Positions 55,605-63,467 of a stretch of 64,000 bases of DNA are shown here, in pieces (position 1 is the stretch's first letter; every line of letters begins with the position of its first letter). The DNA is taken from NCBI GenBank assembly GCA_963714415.1, contig CAVQOL010000003.1, forward strand, positions 372,001 through 436,000. Reading direction: 5' to 3'. Position numbers and translations under genes: made by a program. The notes under the pieces were generated by a model that worked only from the letters and a program-made list of their open reading frames with translations, made no database searches and had not been told where the DNA came from. Origin of the DNA: JAGXRK01 sp963714415. Its GTDB lineage: Bacteria; Bacteroidota; Ignavibacteria; Ignavibacteriales; Ignavibacteriaceae.

Positions 55605-56450
55605 TTATTTATTGGTTTTTCTGGATTTAAAGGTTCGGAAAGCAAATAGTGTTTGCGAAAAGTAATTATTTGGAAAATATGTCTTGAGTCCGTACTCGTC
55701 AGGTTTTGTTTCTGGTAGATAAGCAGTTCCCCACAGCCAATCCCATATAGCAAGTTTTGTAGCAAAATTTCTGTTTCTTCCTTTTCCCGTTGAATGATGC
55801 CACCGGTGCATTTCAGGTCCGTTTATGATGAGCTGTAACTTTCCGGTTCTTACATTAAGATTTGAGTGAATATACATTCCCCAAACAGCACTAATAGTAC
55901 CTTTATATGCTATTACTTCTGCAGGAGCACCGAGTAGAATTATTGGCATAAATTCAATTGTTTGATTGATTAAAATTTCAAATGCGTGAGAACGTGAACC
56001 TGAAAGCCAATCAACTTTTTTGGGTGAGTGATGTGCTTCGTGAATTCGCCATAACCATTTATTTTTGTGCTGCCAGCGATGCATCCAGTAGATATAGATT
56101 TCATGTGTAATTGTAAAGAATACTAATTGAATCCAGATTGGAACATTTGAGAAAAGATGAAGCCTTGATATTCCTGTAGTATTATCAATATAATAAATGA
56201 TATATCCGAAAATTATTATTCCAAGAATATAACTTTGTGCAACAGTATATAATGCTAGATCATCAAAGAATCCTTCACGAAAAACTTTTTGTCCCTTGGT
56301 ATATGGAAATATTCTTTCAAGTATTATGAATAAAATTGCTGCAGAAATTATAATAGTAAAAGAAATTTTCTCTGCTGAGGAAATATTGTTAAGGTAAGAA
56401 TTTACAGTATGTAATAAATCTCCAAATAAGTTTGATGTCTGAATATTCAT
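55605..56450 (-). CDS. Fatty acid hydroxylase / sterol-desaturase superfamily membrane protein
   Basis: The product is 281 residues with four or five membrane helices. Histidine boxes HEIYIYWMHRWQH, RIHEAHH and MHRWHHSTG form the di-iron site of this superfamily. It hydroxylates or desaturates lipids; hydroxylation of a fatty acyl or hopanoid-like chain is possible. The gene lies downstream of the NeuB-like gene on the same strand, 21 bases away, and thus at the end of the acidic-sugar cluster. It might alter the lipid part of a glycolipid, but that link is only positional. Confidence 0.82.
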   Translation of the reverse strand: MNIQTSNLFGDLLHTVNSYLNNISSAEKISFTIIISAAILFIILERIFPYTKGQKVFREGFFDDLALYTVAQSYILGIIIFGYIIYYIDNTTGISRLHLFSNVPIWIQLVFFTITHEIYIYWMHRWQHKNKWLWRIHEAHHSPKKVDWLSGSRSHAFEILINQTIEFMPIILLGAPAEVIAYKGTISAVWGMYIHSNLNVRTGKLQLIINGPEMHRWHHSTGKGRNRNFATKLAIWDWLWGTAYLPETKPDEYGLKTYFPNNYFSQTLFAFRTFKSRKTNK

Positions 56451-56471
56451 AAAATCAAATAGATGGAATTA

Positions 56472-57353
56472 TTAGTTTCTTACTCGTCTTAATTTTTTCA
56501 TAACGGGAATTTCACTTTCATAGACACGCTTTACTCCATCTCCAAGAGATGCTTCAATATCTCTTATGTTTGAAATTAGCCTTTGTAATCCTCCAATTTC
56601 AACAGATGCAGCCTGATCGGTTCCCCACATTGCGCGGTCTAATGTTATATGTCTTTCTACAAAACAAGCACCCAGCGAAACTGCAGCCCAGGTTGGAGCT
56701 AATCCAACTTCATGACCGGAATAACCAATTGGAGTTTCAGGATATTTTTCTTTTAATGTTAAAATCATTTTAAGATTTAATTCTTCATTTTTAGCAGGAT
56801 ACGCAGAAGTAGAATGTGCTACTAAGAGATTTTTTTTCCCAATAGTTTCAACTCCTTTTTCAATCTCATCCATTGTTGACATTCCAGTTGAAATTATTAC
56901 TGGTTTGTCAAGTACTTGGTGCTTCTGTAATAGTTTAATATCAGTAAGCGAGGCAGAAGAGGTTTTGTAGAGCGGGGGATTGAACTGTTTTATAAATTCA
57001 TTAGCTTCTTCGTCCCAGCAGGAAGCAAACCAAATGATATCTAATTCTTTACAGTAAAGATCTATCTCCGAATATTCATCTTTGCCAAATTCAACTTTGT
57101 GACGATAATCAATATAAGTCATTCGACCCCAGGGCGTATCTCTTTCAATATACCATTGATCTTTTGGAGTACATATCTCGGGAGTTCGTTTTTGAAATTT
57201 AACAGCATCACATCCTGCAGATTTTGCACCTTTAATTATTTTTTTAGCAATATCAATAGAACCGTTATGATTAATACCTATCTCTCCAATTACAAAACAA
57301 GGATGACCATCACCAATGTATCTACTACCGACCTTAATTTCTCTTTTATTCAT
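56472..57353 (-). CDS. NeuB-like acid-sugar synthase lacking the SAF domain
   Basis: The family joins phosphoenolpyruvate to a hexosamine or similar aldehyde sugar to build nine-carbon acids such as sialic or legionaminic acid. The product has 293 residues. VIGEIGINHNGSIDIAKKII, CDAVKFQKRTPEI, SSASLTDIKLL, ISTGMSTMDEI and IGYSGHEVG are the NeuB barrel motifs. Usual NeuB enzymes have about 340-350 residues with a C-terminal SAF (antifreeze-like) domain that closes the active site of the partner subunit. Here the protein ends at KKLRRVRN without it. Neighbours (phosphatase, reductase, aminotransferase, cytidylyltransferase) fit activation of an unusual acidic sugar. Confidence 0.8.
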   Translation of the reverse strand: MNKREIKVGSRYIGDGHPCFVIGEIGINHNGSIDIAKKIIKGAKSAGCDAVKFQKRTPEICTPKDQWYIERDTPWGRMTYIDYRHKVEFGKDEYSEIDLYCKELDIIWFASCWDEEANEFIKQFNPPLYKTSSASLTDIKLLQKHQVLDKPVIISTGMSTMDEIEKGVETIGKKNLLVAHSTSAYPAKNEELNLKMILTLKEKYPETPIGYSGHEVGLAPTWAAVSLGACFVERHITLDRAMWGTDQAASVEIGGLQRLISNIRDIEASLGDGVKRVYESEIPVMKKLRRVRN

Positions 57354-57371
57354 TTAGTTATCCAAACTGTT

Positions 57372-57915
57372 TTAAGAGCTTATTTCTTTTAAAGCAATAA
57401 TTAATTCAGCAAATTCTCTGAAAGCACCATAACCGCCTTTATTTTCACAAACAAAATCACTTATTTCTTTGATGAATATCATTCCATCACCTGGACAAGC
57501 AGTAAGACCAACTAATTTCATTATCTCAAGATCATTAACGTCATCGCCAATGAAAGCTATATTTTCCGGTTGTAAATGGTTCTTTATTTAAAATTTCTTC
57601 AAGTAACGATTTTTTATCAGTTATACCAAGATATAATTGAGTTATTTTTAATTTTTGAGCACGTGCTTTTACTGTTCCTGAATTTTCACCAGTAATAATT
57701 CCAGTTTCAATATTTACATGTTTTCTAAGCCTTTCTACACCCATTCCATCTCTGATTGAAAATCTTTTTATCATTTCTCCATCTGGAGAATAATAAATTC
57801 CGGTATCCGTAAGAACTCCATCTACATCAGTAAGAACAAATTTTATTTTATCTGCTTTACTTTTCAGATGTTTATTCCTTGCTGCTAATTTCTGATCTGT
57901 TACCATGCAGTCCAA
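57372..57915 (-). CDS. KdsC-type HAD phosphatase (one frameshift)
   Basis: VLTDVDGVLTDTGIYYSPDG has the DxD(x)T-type HAD nucleophile site. IETGIITGENSGTVKARAQK follows, and after a break near 57575 come LQPENIAFIGDDVNDLEIMK and GGYGAFREFAELII. The family hydrolyses 8-phosphate of Kdo or 9-phosphate of sialic-type acids. Corrected length is about 180 residues, normal for tetrameric KdsC-like enzymes. The start overlaps the SDR gene end by 16 bases if the ATG at 57915 is used; the in-frame ATG at 57906 (MVTDQ) is the alternative. It follows directly in the pathway after a NeuB-type condensation. Confidence 0.82.
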
Positions 57916-58712
57916 CCTCCATCTACTACTAAATTAGCACCTGTCATATATGATGATGCATCACTCGCAAGAAAAACAATAGCTCCTTTATAATCATAAG
58001 GTTGAGCCATTCTGTTTAACATAGTTTTTTGTGAATAATTATTTACAAAATATTCGTCCTGATTATTTTCGACTCCGCCGGGCGAAAGTGTATTTACTCT
58101 TACTCCTTTATTTCCCCAGTAAGCTGCAAGAAATCGTGTGAAGTTAATGATTGCACCCTTTGTGGCAGGGTAAGCAGGAGATTTATAAAAGGTCTGTGAT
58201 CCATCCGGCTTTTTATATATTGATTGATCAGGTCCAACCATTCCGTAGGTTGAAGCAATATTTATGATACTGCCTTTTCCTTGCTTTGCCATCTCGGTAC
58301 CTATTATTTGAGAGCATAGAAATGTTCCTGTTACGTTTACATCAAGAGATTTTTGCCACATTTCAAGAGGATAATTTTCAAACATTGAAAGTTCTTCTGC
58401 GGCTTGTGGATTTTCAAACATATCGTTTATTGCTGCATTGTTCACAAGTATATCAATCGAACCGAATTTATCTAACGCAATATCTCTTAATCTTTTAATT
58501 GAATCCGGCTTTGTTATGTCAGTTCCAATTCCGATAGAATCAGTTGCAAGTTCTTTGGCAAATTTGATGCAATTTTCTTCATCAATATCAGCAACAACAA
58601 TGTTTGCACCTGCTTCTGCCAATGCGTAACAATGATGTTTTCCTATAAGTCCAAGTGAACCGGTTACAATTGCTACTTTATTTTTTAGTGAGAATAAGTC
58701 TATAGAGTTCAT
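57900..58712 (-). CDS. Short-chain dehydrogenase/reductase in the acidic-sugar cluster
   Basis: The product is 270 residues. VAIVTGSLGLIGKHHCYALA is the Rossmann TGxxxGxG site, with ADIDEEN setting cofactor preference (Asp suggests NAD). NNAAINDM and PAYPATKGAIIN supply the NNAG-like and YxxxK motifs, and IINIASTYG the catalytic Ser region. It ends VVDGGWTAW. In this cluster it likely oxidises a hydroxyl on the sugar before transamination by the neighbouring class III aminotransferase, though the substrate is unproven. A 51-base hairpin-bearing spacer separates it from the aminotransferase gene. Confidence 0.82.
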   Translation of the reverse strand: MNSIDLFSLKNKVAIVTGSLGLIGKHHCYALAEAGANIVVADIDEENCIKFAKELATDSIGIGTDITKPDSIKRLRDIALDKFGSIDILVNNAAINDMFENPQAAEELSMFENYPLEMWQKSLDVNVTGTFLCSQIIGTEMAKQGKGSIINIASTYGMVGPDQSIYKKPDGSQTFYKSPAYPATKGAIINFTRFLAAYWGNKGVRVNTLSPGGVENNQDEYFVNNYSQKTMLNRMAQPYDYKGAIVFLASDASSYMTGANLVVDGGWTAW

Positions 58713-58737
58713 TGTTTTTACTAATTAGATTTTAATT

Positions 58738-58788
58738 GTCACCATGAGCTTGCTTACCTTCTGTAAGCGATTAGCTCAGACAGGTGAT
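58738..58788. repeat. Imperfect palindromic repeat between two sugar genes
   Basis: CACCATGAGCTTGCTTAC pairs imperfectly with GTAAGCGATTAGCTCAGACAGGTG around a short loop. The element is GC-richer than the flanks and lies between the aminotransferase stop and the SDR start. There is no U-tract in the direction of transcription, so it is more like an interspersed palindrome than a terminator. It may still stabilise or attenuate the mRNA. Confidence 0.45.
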
Positions 58789-58790
58789 TA

Positions 58791-60125
58791 TTATTTGTGT
58801 TTAGGCTTCAAGTTAAAATTACTTGTCTTTCTGAAAACAGGTTCAACCGGTTCACCGCGTAAATAAGCTCTTACATTATTTTCGTCAACCGCTTTTTTTA
58901 GAATTGGAAGAACTTCACGATAAACTTTTAAAGTATATTCAACATCTAAATCAGAATGTGAGAAAGACATATTATGAAAACCACCCCAGAGAATTCCTCG
59001 TTTAATCATTTCCTGCTGTACTAAAGATTTCATTTCAAGAGGATTACCAACTGAAGCATCAAAAGTTATAATTGTTCTGCATTCAAACCCGGTACATTTT
59101 GTGTAATTCATACCAAGTTCTTGTGCAATTTTATTATAACCATCTTTCAGTTTTTTACCCTGTTTAGCCAGATAAGCAGGAACATTTTTTTCTTTAATTT
59201 CATTTATCGTTGCTTTGGCTGCAGCAAGTGATAAAGCTTCACCGCCAAAAGTTGTGAAGAAGAAAACATCTTTCTCCAATAAAGACATAACATCTTTTCT
59301 ACCTGTTAAGATTGCTATAGGCATTCCATTTGCAACCGCTTTTGAAAAACAGGCAAGATCGGATTTCACTCCGAAATATTCCTGAGCACCACCAATAGCT
59401 ACTCTGAATCCCGTCCACATTTCATCAAAGATCAATAAAGTTCCGTTTGCTGTGCAGACTTCTCTTAGTTCCTTAAGAAAATTATTCTTTGGTTCTTCAA
59501 ATACAAATGGTTCAAGAATAACTGCTGCAGTGTCTTCATCAATAGAATCTTTAACTGATTGAATATCATTATAATTAAAAGTAAAACTTAAATCCAGAAT
59601 AGCTTGTGGAATACCTTTATTTCTATCCGTGACACCTATATACCAATCATGCCAGCCATGATAACCACAGCAAAGCACTTTATCTCTTCCTGTAAAAGCG
59701 CGGGCAACACGAATAGCTGCCGAAGTTACATCAGCACCGCTTTTACTATAACGGATGGATTCAGCATTAGGAACAACTTTATTTATCAGTTCTGCAACTT
59801 CTACTTCAAGCGGATGCATTAGTGAAAAAGTAATGCCATCTTCTAATTGTTTTTTGATTGCTTCATCAACTTTATCGTATGCATAACCTAAAGAGAGAGG
59901 ACCAATTCCCATATTAAAATCTATGTATTCGTTGTCATCAACATCCCACACGTGCGAACCTTTTCCACGCTGTAAATATTTTGGGGCAACTCCTTTGATA
60001 TTCTGACCTGGTCCTTTGGCTAAAGTTTGTGTTACAGCGGGAATTAACTCTAATGCCTTCTGATAATATTCATCGGATATTTTTATGACCGGATAATCTT
60101 TATTAAAATCAACTTTGTTTGGCAT
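58791..60125 (-). CDS. Class III aminotransferase (GSA-aminomutase-like)
   Basis: The product is 444 residues. IRYSKSGADVTSAAIRVARA binds the phosphate of PLP, LIFDEMWTGFR holds the ring-binding Asp, and ACFSKAVANGMPIAILTG holds the Schiff-base Lys. The protein resembles glutamate-1-semialdehyde 2,1-aminomutase, but its place among sugar genes suggests transamination of a keto-sugar. The C-terminal tail reads LRGEPVEPVFRKTSNFNLKPKHK: GEPVEP comes from a GC-rich repeat at 58839-58857 that extends the protein beyond the usual family end. The start has no strong ribosome-binding site. Confidence 0.82.
   Translation of the reverse strand: MPNKVDFNKDYPVIKISDEYYQKALELIPAVTQTLAKGPGQNIKGVAPKYLQRGKGSHVWDVDDNEYIDFNMGIGPLSLGYAYDKVDEAIKKQLEDGITFSLMHPLEVEVAELINKVVPNAESIRYSKSGADVTSAAIRVARAFTGRDKVLCCGYHGWHDWYIGVTDRNKGIPQAILDLSFTFNYNDIQSVKDSIDEDTAAVILEPFVFEEPKNNFLKELREVCTANGTLLIFDEMWTGFRVAIGGAQEYFGVKSDLACFSKAVANGMPIAILTGRKDVMSLLEKDVFFFTTFGGEALSLAAAKATINEIKEKNVPAYLAKQGKKLKDGYNKIAQELGMNYTKCTGFECRTIITFDASVGNPLEMKSLVQQEMIKRGILWGGFHNMSFSHSDLDVEYTLKVYREVLPILKKAVDENNVRAYLRGEPVEPVFRKTSNFNLKPKHK
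58839..58857. repeat. Short GC-rich palindromic block inside a gene end
   Basis: AGGTTCAACCGGTTCACCG is nearly self-complementary (GGTT-CAACCGGTT-CACC). It sits in frame near the 3' end of the aminotransferase gene, coding GEPVEP on the minus strand. Peptides of this type recur, from memory, at the tails of unrelated proteins in several bacterial assemblies. The count in this genome was not computed. Confidence 0.4.
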
Positions 60126-60143
60126 ATTTTTAAACTCAAATAA

Positions 60144-60956
60144 TTACTTAATAATTTTTGTTTGTTTTTTAGAAATTGTTTTTAATTCATTTAAATGATT
60201 ACGATACCAGTTAACACCATTATACTTTTCATTTATTTTTTTTATTTCAGGTTTTCGCTGAAGTAATTCAAGTATATCATTTAAAGAAAAATTTGTATTA
60301 CCGTCATAAAGTTCATCATAAACTGCTTTAATAAAAAGGTAATCTTCCATATAATCTATAGTGAAACGATGAGACATTGAATAATCTAATCCGGTTTCCC
60401 ATACAACATTTCCCAGCCTGAATTTATCGGGATTTTCCCATAAGTATGGAGTTGTATGTTCTCTTTCAAAACTTTTAGTCGCATTTTCCCAAGCAACTTT
60501 TAATGTCGGCAAAGACATTACCTCAACATCATTCCCATCGGGGAAAGTTGCAGGATGAAGATTACTTACATAATCATAACGATCAGAATTATCTGTATAA
60601 AACTTCAATACTTGATCAATTACATTAGGATCGATTAGAGGACAATCGGATGGAATTTTTACGACTGCATCAGCATCGTATTCAAGTGATACTTTGAAAT
60701 GTCTGTCAAGTAAATCAGTAGGATGACCGCGGTAAAAATTAAAATTATTTTCCTCACATATTTTAACTAATGAATCGTCGGATTCATCCACGGTAGTGGC
60801 AATAACAACAGTGCCGCAGTACTTTGATGAAGAAACTCTTTCAATCATTCTGACTAATAGTGGTTTGCCGGCAAGAGGTAAATTTACTTTTTGAGGAAGT
60901 CGTGAAGAACTCATTCTTGCTTGAATAACAGTAACAATTTTCAAATCGTTATTCAT
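60144..60956 (-). CDS. SpsF-like cytidylyltransferase for an acidic or amino sugar
   Basis: The product is 270 residues. VTVIQARMSSSRLPQKVNLPLAGKPLL is the nucleotide-binding start of SpsF/NeuA-like cytidylyltransferases (the RxxSxRxPxK-type loop). DAVVKIPSDCPLIDPNVID has the Mg2+ Asp. YDYVSNLHPATFPDGNDVEVMS and REHTTPYLWENPDKF are also typical. It should activate the cluster's sugar acid as a CMP derivative. It is shorter than NeuA and lacks a second domain. It begins just after the preceding GT-like gene and is followed 18 bases later by the aminotransferase. Confidence 0.82.
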   Translation of the reverse strand: MNNDLKIVTVIQARMSSSRLPQKVNLPLAGKPLLVRMIERVSSSKYCGTVVIATTVDESDDSLVKICEENNFNFYRGHPTDLLDRHFKVSLEYDADAVVKIPSDCPLIDPNVIDQVLKFYTDNSDRYDYVSNLHPATFPDGNDVEVMSLPTLKVAWENATKSFEREHTTPYLWENPDKFRLGNVVWETGLDYSMSHRFTIDYMEDYLFIKAVYDELYDGNTNFSLNDILELLQRKPEIKKINEKYNGVNWYRNHLNELKTISKKQTKIIK

Positions 60957-60958
60957 AT

Positions 60959-62023
60959 CTAAAAATGCTTGGCTTTAACAAATTTTATTTTGTTACGAAA
61001 TTTCTGGAACAATGTGTTAATGTTGTTAAAATTACTTTTAAAGCTATAAACTTTTTTGTTCTCTGCTTTAGCTACTAATTCTCTTGCTTCAATAGCGATG
61101 TTATTTGCAGATATTCCTCCATTTTGTAAAGGTATTAACTTTTCCAATTCCTTGATTGGAATGTCTGAGATCACTTCTTTACCCAGAACCAAGGCTGTAT
61201 AAACAACACTAGAGTATCTGGTAACAAGAGTCTCACACTTTGCAATCATTGGTTCTATGCTTACTCCATGATAGACAAGAGCACCTGGTGCAAACTGATT
61301 AATTTCAGCAGTAGCTTTTTCAACATTCTCATTTGGATGTAATTTAAAGATGAGTTTTCTTCCGTTTGCGATCTCAACTGCCTTTTGAATAAACTTTTTA
61401 CGATTTTCATATTTATAAGTTTCACGCATATCAGATGTAGCAACAAGAACAAAGTTCTTGTGCGCAAAGTCAGAATTTTTTAATTCTTCTATATTATCAA
61501 AATTCGGAATGCCGGTTACTCGCATCTTCTCAGGTTTAATTCCTTTTGAAATGAATAAATCTCTATATCCTTCAGAAGCAATACAAAATAAATCATACTT
61601 ATCAGATAATCCTGTCATCGAAGTACTTGCAGCCCATCGGGGAAGATGTAAAAATCTTACTATTTTATACCAAAAAGTTTCAGGATCAGTCATACCTTCC
61701 TGAATAAGAATCACTTTACTTTTAAGAATATTTTTTGGAATTATAAGATCCTGGCAGGTAAAAACTAAATCGTAATTATTATTCTTTCCTTCAATATCAA
61801 TCTGAAGACTATTTTCTTTAAAGTAATCCAGTGCTTTTCTCTTGAATTCACCGCCCATAATCGTGAAGTCAAGAAATCCGATTTTAGTGAAAAAATATAA
61901 ATATCCACTTGCATAATAAGGTGTGAAATAAGAATCAAATTCAGGCAGTTCCTTAGATATTTTGTGCATTTGTGACGTTTGATTTGGGGAACCGCAAATA
62001 AATAGTACTTTAGGTTTTTCCAT
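60959..62023 (-). CDS. Putative GT-B glycosyl/glycerophosphotransferase, unassigned
   Basis: The product is 354 residues with no signal peptide. The C-terminal half (KLIFKLHPNENVEKATAEIN, then ETLVTRYSSVVYTALVLGKEV) resembles the donor domain of CDP-glycerol glycerophosphotransferases and polysialyl-type GT-B enzymes: the HPNE and RYSS motifs. The N-terminal half (KPKVLFICGSPNQTSQMHKI) is Rossmann-like. It heads the minus-strand cluster (cytidylyltransferase, aminotransferase, SDR, phosphatase, NeuB-like), so transfer of the CMP-activated sugar to a surface polymer is a good guess. The family remains unproven. Confidence 0.65.
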   Translation of the reverse strand: MEKPKVLFICGSPNQTSQMHKISKELPEFDSYFTPYYASGYLYFFTKIGFLDFTIMGGEFKRKALDYFKENSLQIDIEGKNNNYDLVFTCQDLIIPKNILKSKVILIQEGMTDPETFWYKIVRFLHLPRWAASTSMTGLSDKYDLFCIASEGYRDLFISKGIKPEKMRVTGIPNFDNIEELKNSDFAHKNFVLVATSDMRETYKYENRKKFIQKAVEIANGRKLIFKLHPNENVEKATAEINQFAPGALVYHGVSIEPMIAKCETLVTRYSSVVYTALVLGKEVISDIPIKELEKLIPLQNGGISANNIAIEARELVAKAENKKVYSFKSNFNNINTLFQKFRNKIKFVKAKHF

Positions 62024-62519
62024 TTACTTTTTTGAATTTATTAAAGCGTACAAATTTATATAGAAAAAATCTTAATGAAGCTAGTTTTTGTTAAGACATT
62101 GTTAAATCAGTTACTCTGACTTTTTTCAAATGATCTGCTAAATATTTGCTTAAAGATAATAATTCTATTTCGTTAATGAAATAATAAAACAGATGCTAAT
62201 GGAAATAACTTATAATTTTGGATATTCTGAACACGCTATTGGCATAAACTTATCACAGTAAACAATAATTTTAGATAAAACTCGTTATTTGAATGGTCAA
62301 AAATTTATAACTATGGTACATAGATTTACTTCAAAATAAATTTAAGAATATTACCTTAACCTATTATATATAGAATACTTAACAAAATTAGCTTTAGCTA
62401 AAAATCGTATAAAAAATGTTAGTTATCGGATTTTCAGTACTTCTTTTATTTGTTCCAAAATAACTTCTTATTTATCTTCGACTTCAAATTTAACATTATC
62501 ATTACAAGGCAGGTTCGAT
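62024..62519. other. Intergenic region between divergent genes, no gene seen
   Basis: This stretch of about 500 AT-rich bases separates the minus-strand sugar cluster from the ldcA-like gene on the plus strand. It must hold their promoters. I found no reading frame with protein-like content, no stable palindrome and no tRNA. A short purine-rich word AGGCAGG precedes the ldcA start at 62520. Confidence 0.45.
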
Positions 62520-63467
62520 ATGCGAATTGTGAAACCAAAGAAACTTAATAAAGGTGATTTAATTGGTGTGATTTCTCCCGCCTCATCGCCAGAAGAATCA
62601 ATTAGAATTGAACAAGGAGTAAAATATCTTGAAAAATTGGGATATAAAGTAAAAATTGGAAAGAATGTTGGAAAAACTCACGGTTATTTAGCAGGTGAGG
62701 ATAATGAAAGATTAGAAGACTTTCATTCAATGTTCAAAGATAAAAATGTAAAGGCAATATTTAGTTTAAGAGGTGGATACGGAGCATTCCGTTTAATTGA
62801 TAAAATTGATTACAAATTGATTAGTCAAAATCCCAAAATTTTTGTGGGATACAGTGAAATAACCTCTCTTCAAAATGCAATATTTAGCAAGACAGGATTA
62901 GTAACTTTTGCTGGTCCAATGGTTGCAGTTGATTTCTGGAATGAAGTAAGTCCATACACAACAGAAATGTTTTGGAAAATAGTAACTTCTAACAAAAAGC
63001 TTGGAAGAGTAAAACTTCCGGAAGATTATACTAACGGACTTCCAAAACTTTGCAAAGGAATGGCTTCAGGTAGAATTATTGGTGGAAATCTTGCTGTATT
63101 TACCGCTTTATTAGGTACAGAGTATTTCCCATCAATGAAAGACAAAATTTTAATTATTGAAGATATAAACGAGAAACCGTATAAGATTGACAGATTGTTA
63201 AATCAATTAAGATTGGCTAAAGTTTTTAAGCAAGTTAAAGGAATAATTCTAGGAAGATTTGTTGATTGTTATGAACCTGATCCAAATACAAAATCTTTAT
63301 CTCTCGGTGAAGTAATTGATGATTACATCTGCTCTCTGAAAATACCGATAGTCTACACATTTCCTTATGGACATATAAAAGAACTTGTAACTATTCCTTA
63401 CGGAATTTCTGTTAAAATAAATGCTACAAAGGGATTTGTTGAATTTACTGAAGGCGCAGTTACTTAA
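62520..63467 (+). CDS. LD-carboxypeptidase, peptidase S66 (LdcA-like)
   Basis: It removes the terminal D-Ala from tetrapeptide stems of recycled peptidoglycan. The product is 315 residues. GDLIGVISPASSPEES, then FSLRGGYGAFRLIDKI, FVGYSEITSLQNAI with the catalytic Ser, LIIEDINEKPYKIDRLL with the Glu, and FPYGHIKELVTIPYG with the His complete the Ser-His-Glu triad. There is no signal peptide, in keeping with a cytoplasmic enzyme. It converges with ispE and overlaps it by four bases. Confidence 0.88.
   Translation: MRIVKPKKLNKGDLIGVISPASSPEESIRIEQGVKYLEKLGYKVKIGKNVGKTHGYLAGEDNERLEDFHSMFKDKNVKAIFSLRGGYGAFRLIDKIDYKLISQNPKIFVGYSEITSLQNAIFSKTGLVTFAGPMVAVDFWNEVSPYTTEMFWKIVTSNKKLGRVKLPEDYTNGLPKLCKGMASGRIIGGNLAVFTALLGTEYFPSMKDKILIIEDINEKPYKIDRLLNQLRLAKVFKQVKGIILGRFVDCYEPDPNTKSLSLGEVIDDYICSLKIPIVYTFPYGHIKELVTIPYGISVKINATKGFVEFTEGAVT

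Noticed and set aside
57099..57392. Open frame of 97 codons on the plus strand.
   Set aside because: It runs opposite the strongly conserved NeuB-like gene; Ser/Thr/Asn-rich content is typical of a shadow frame.
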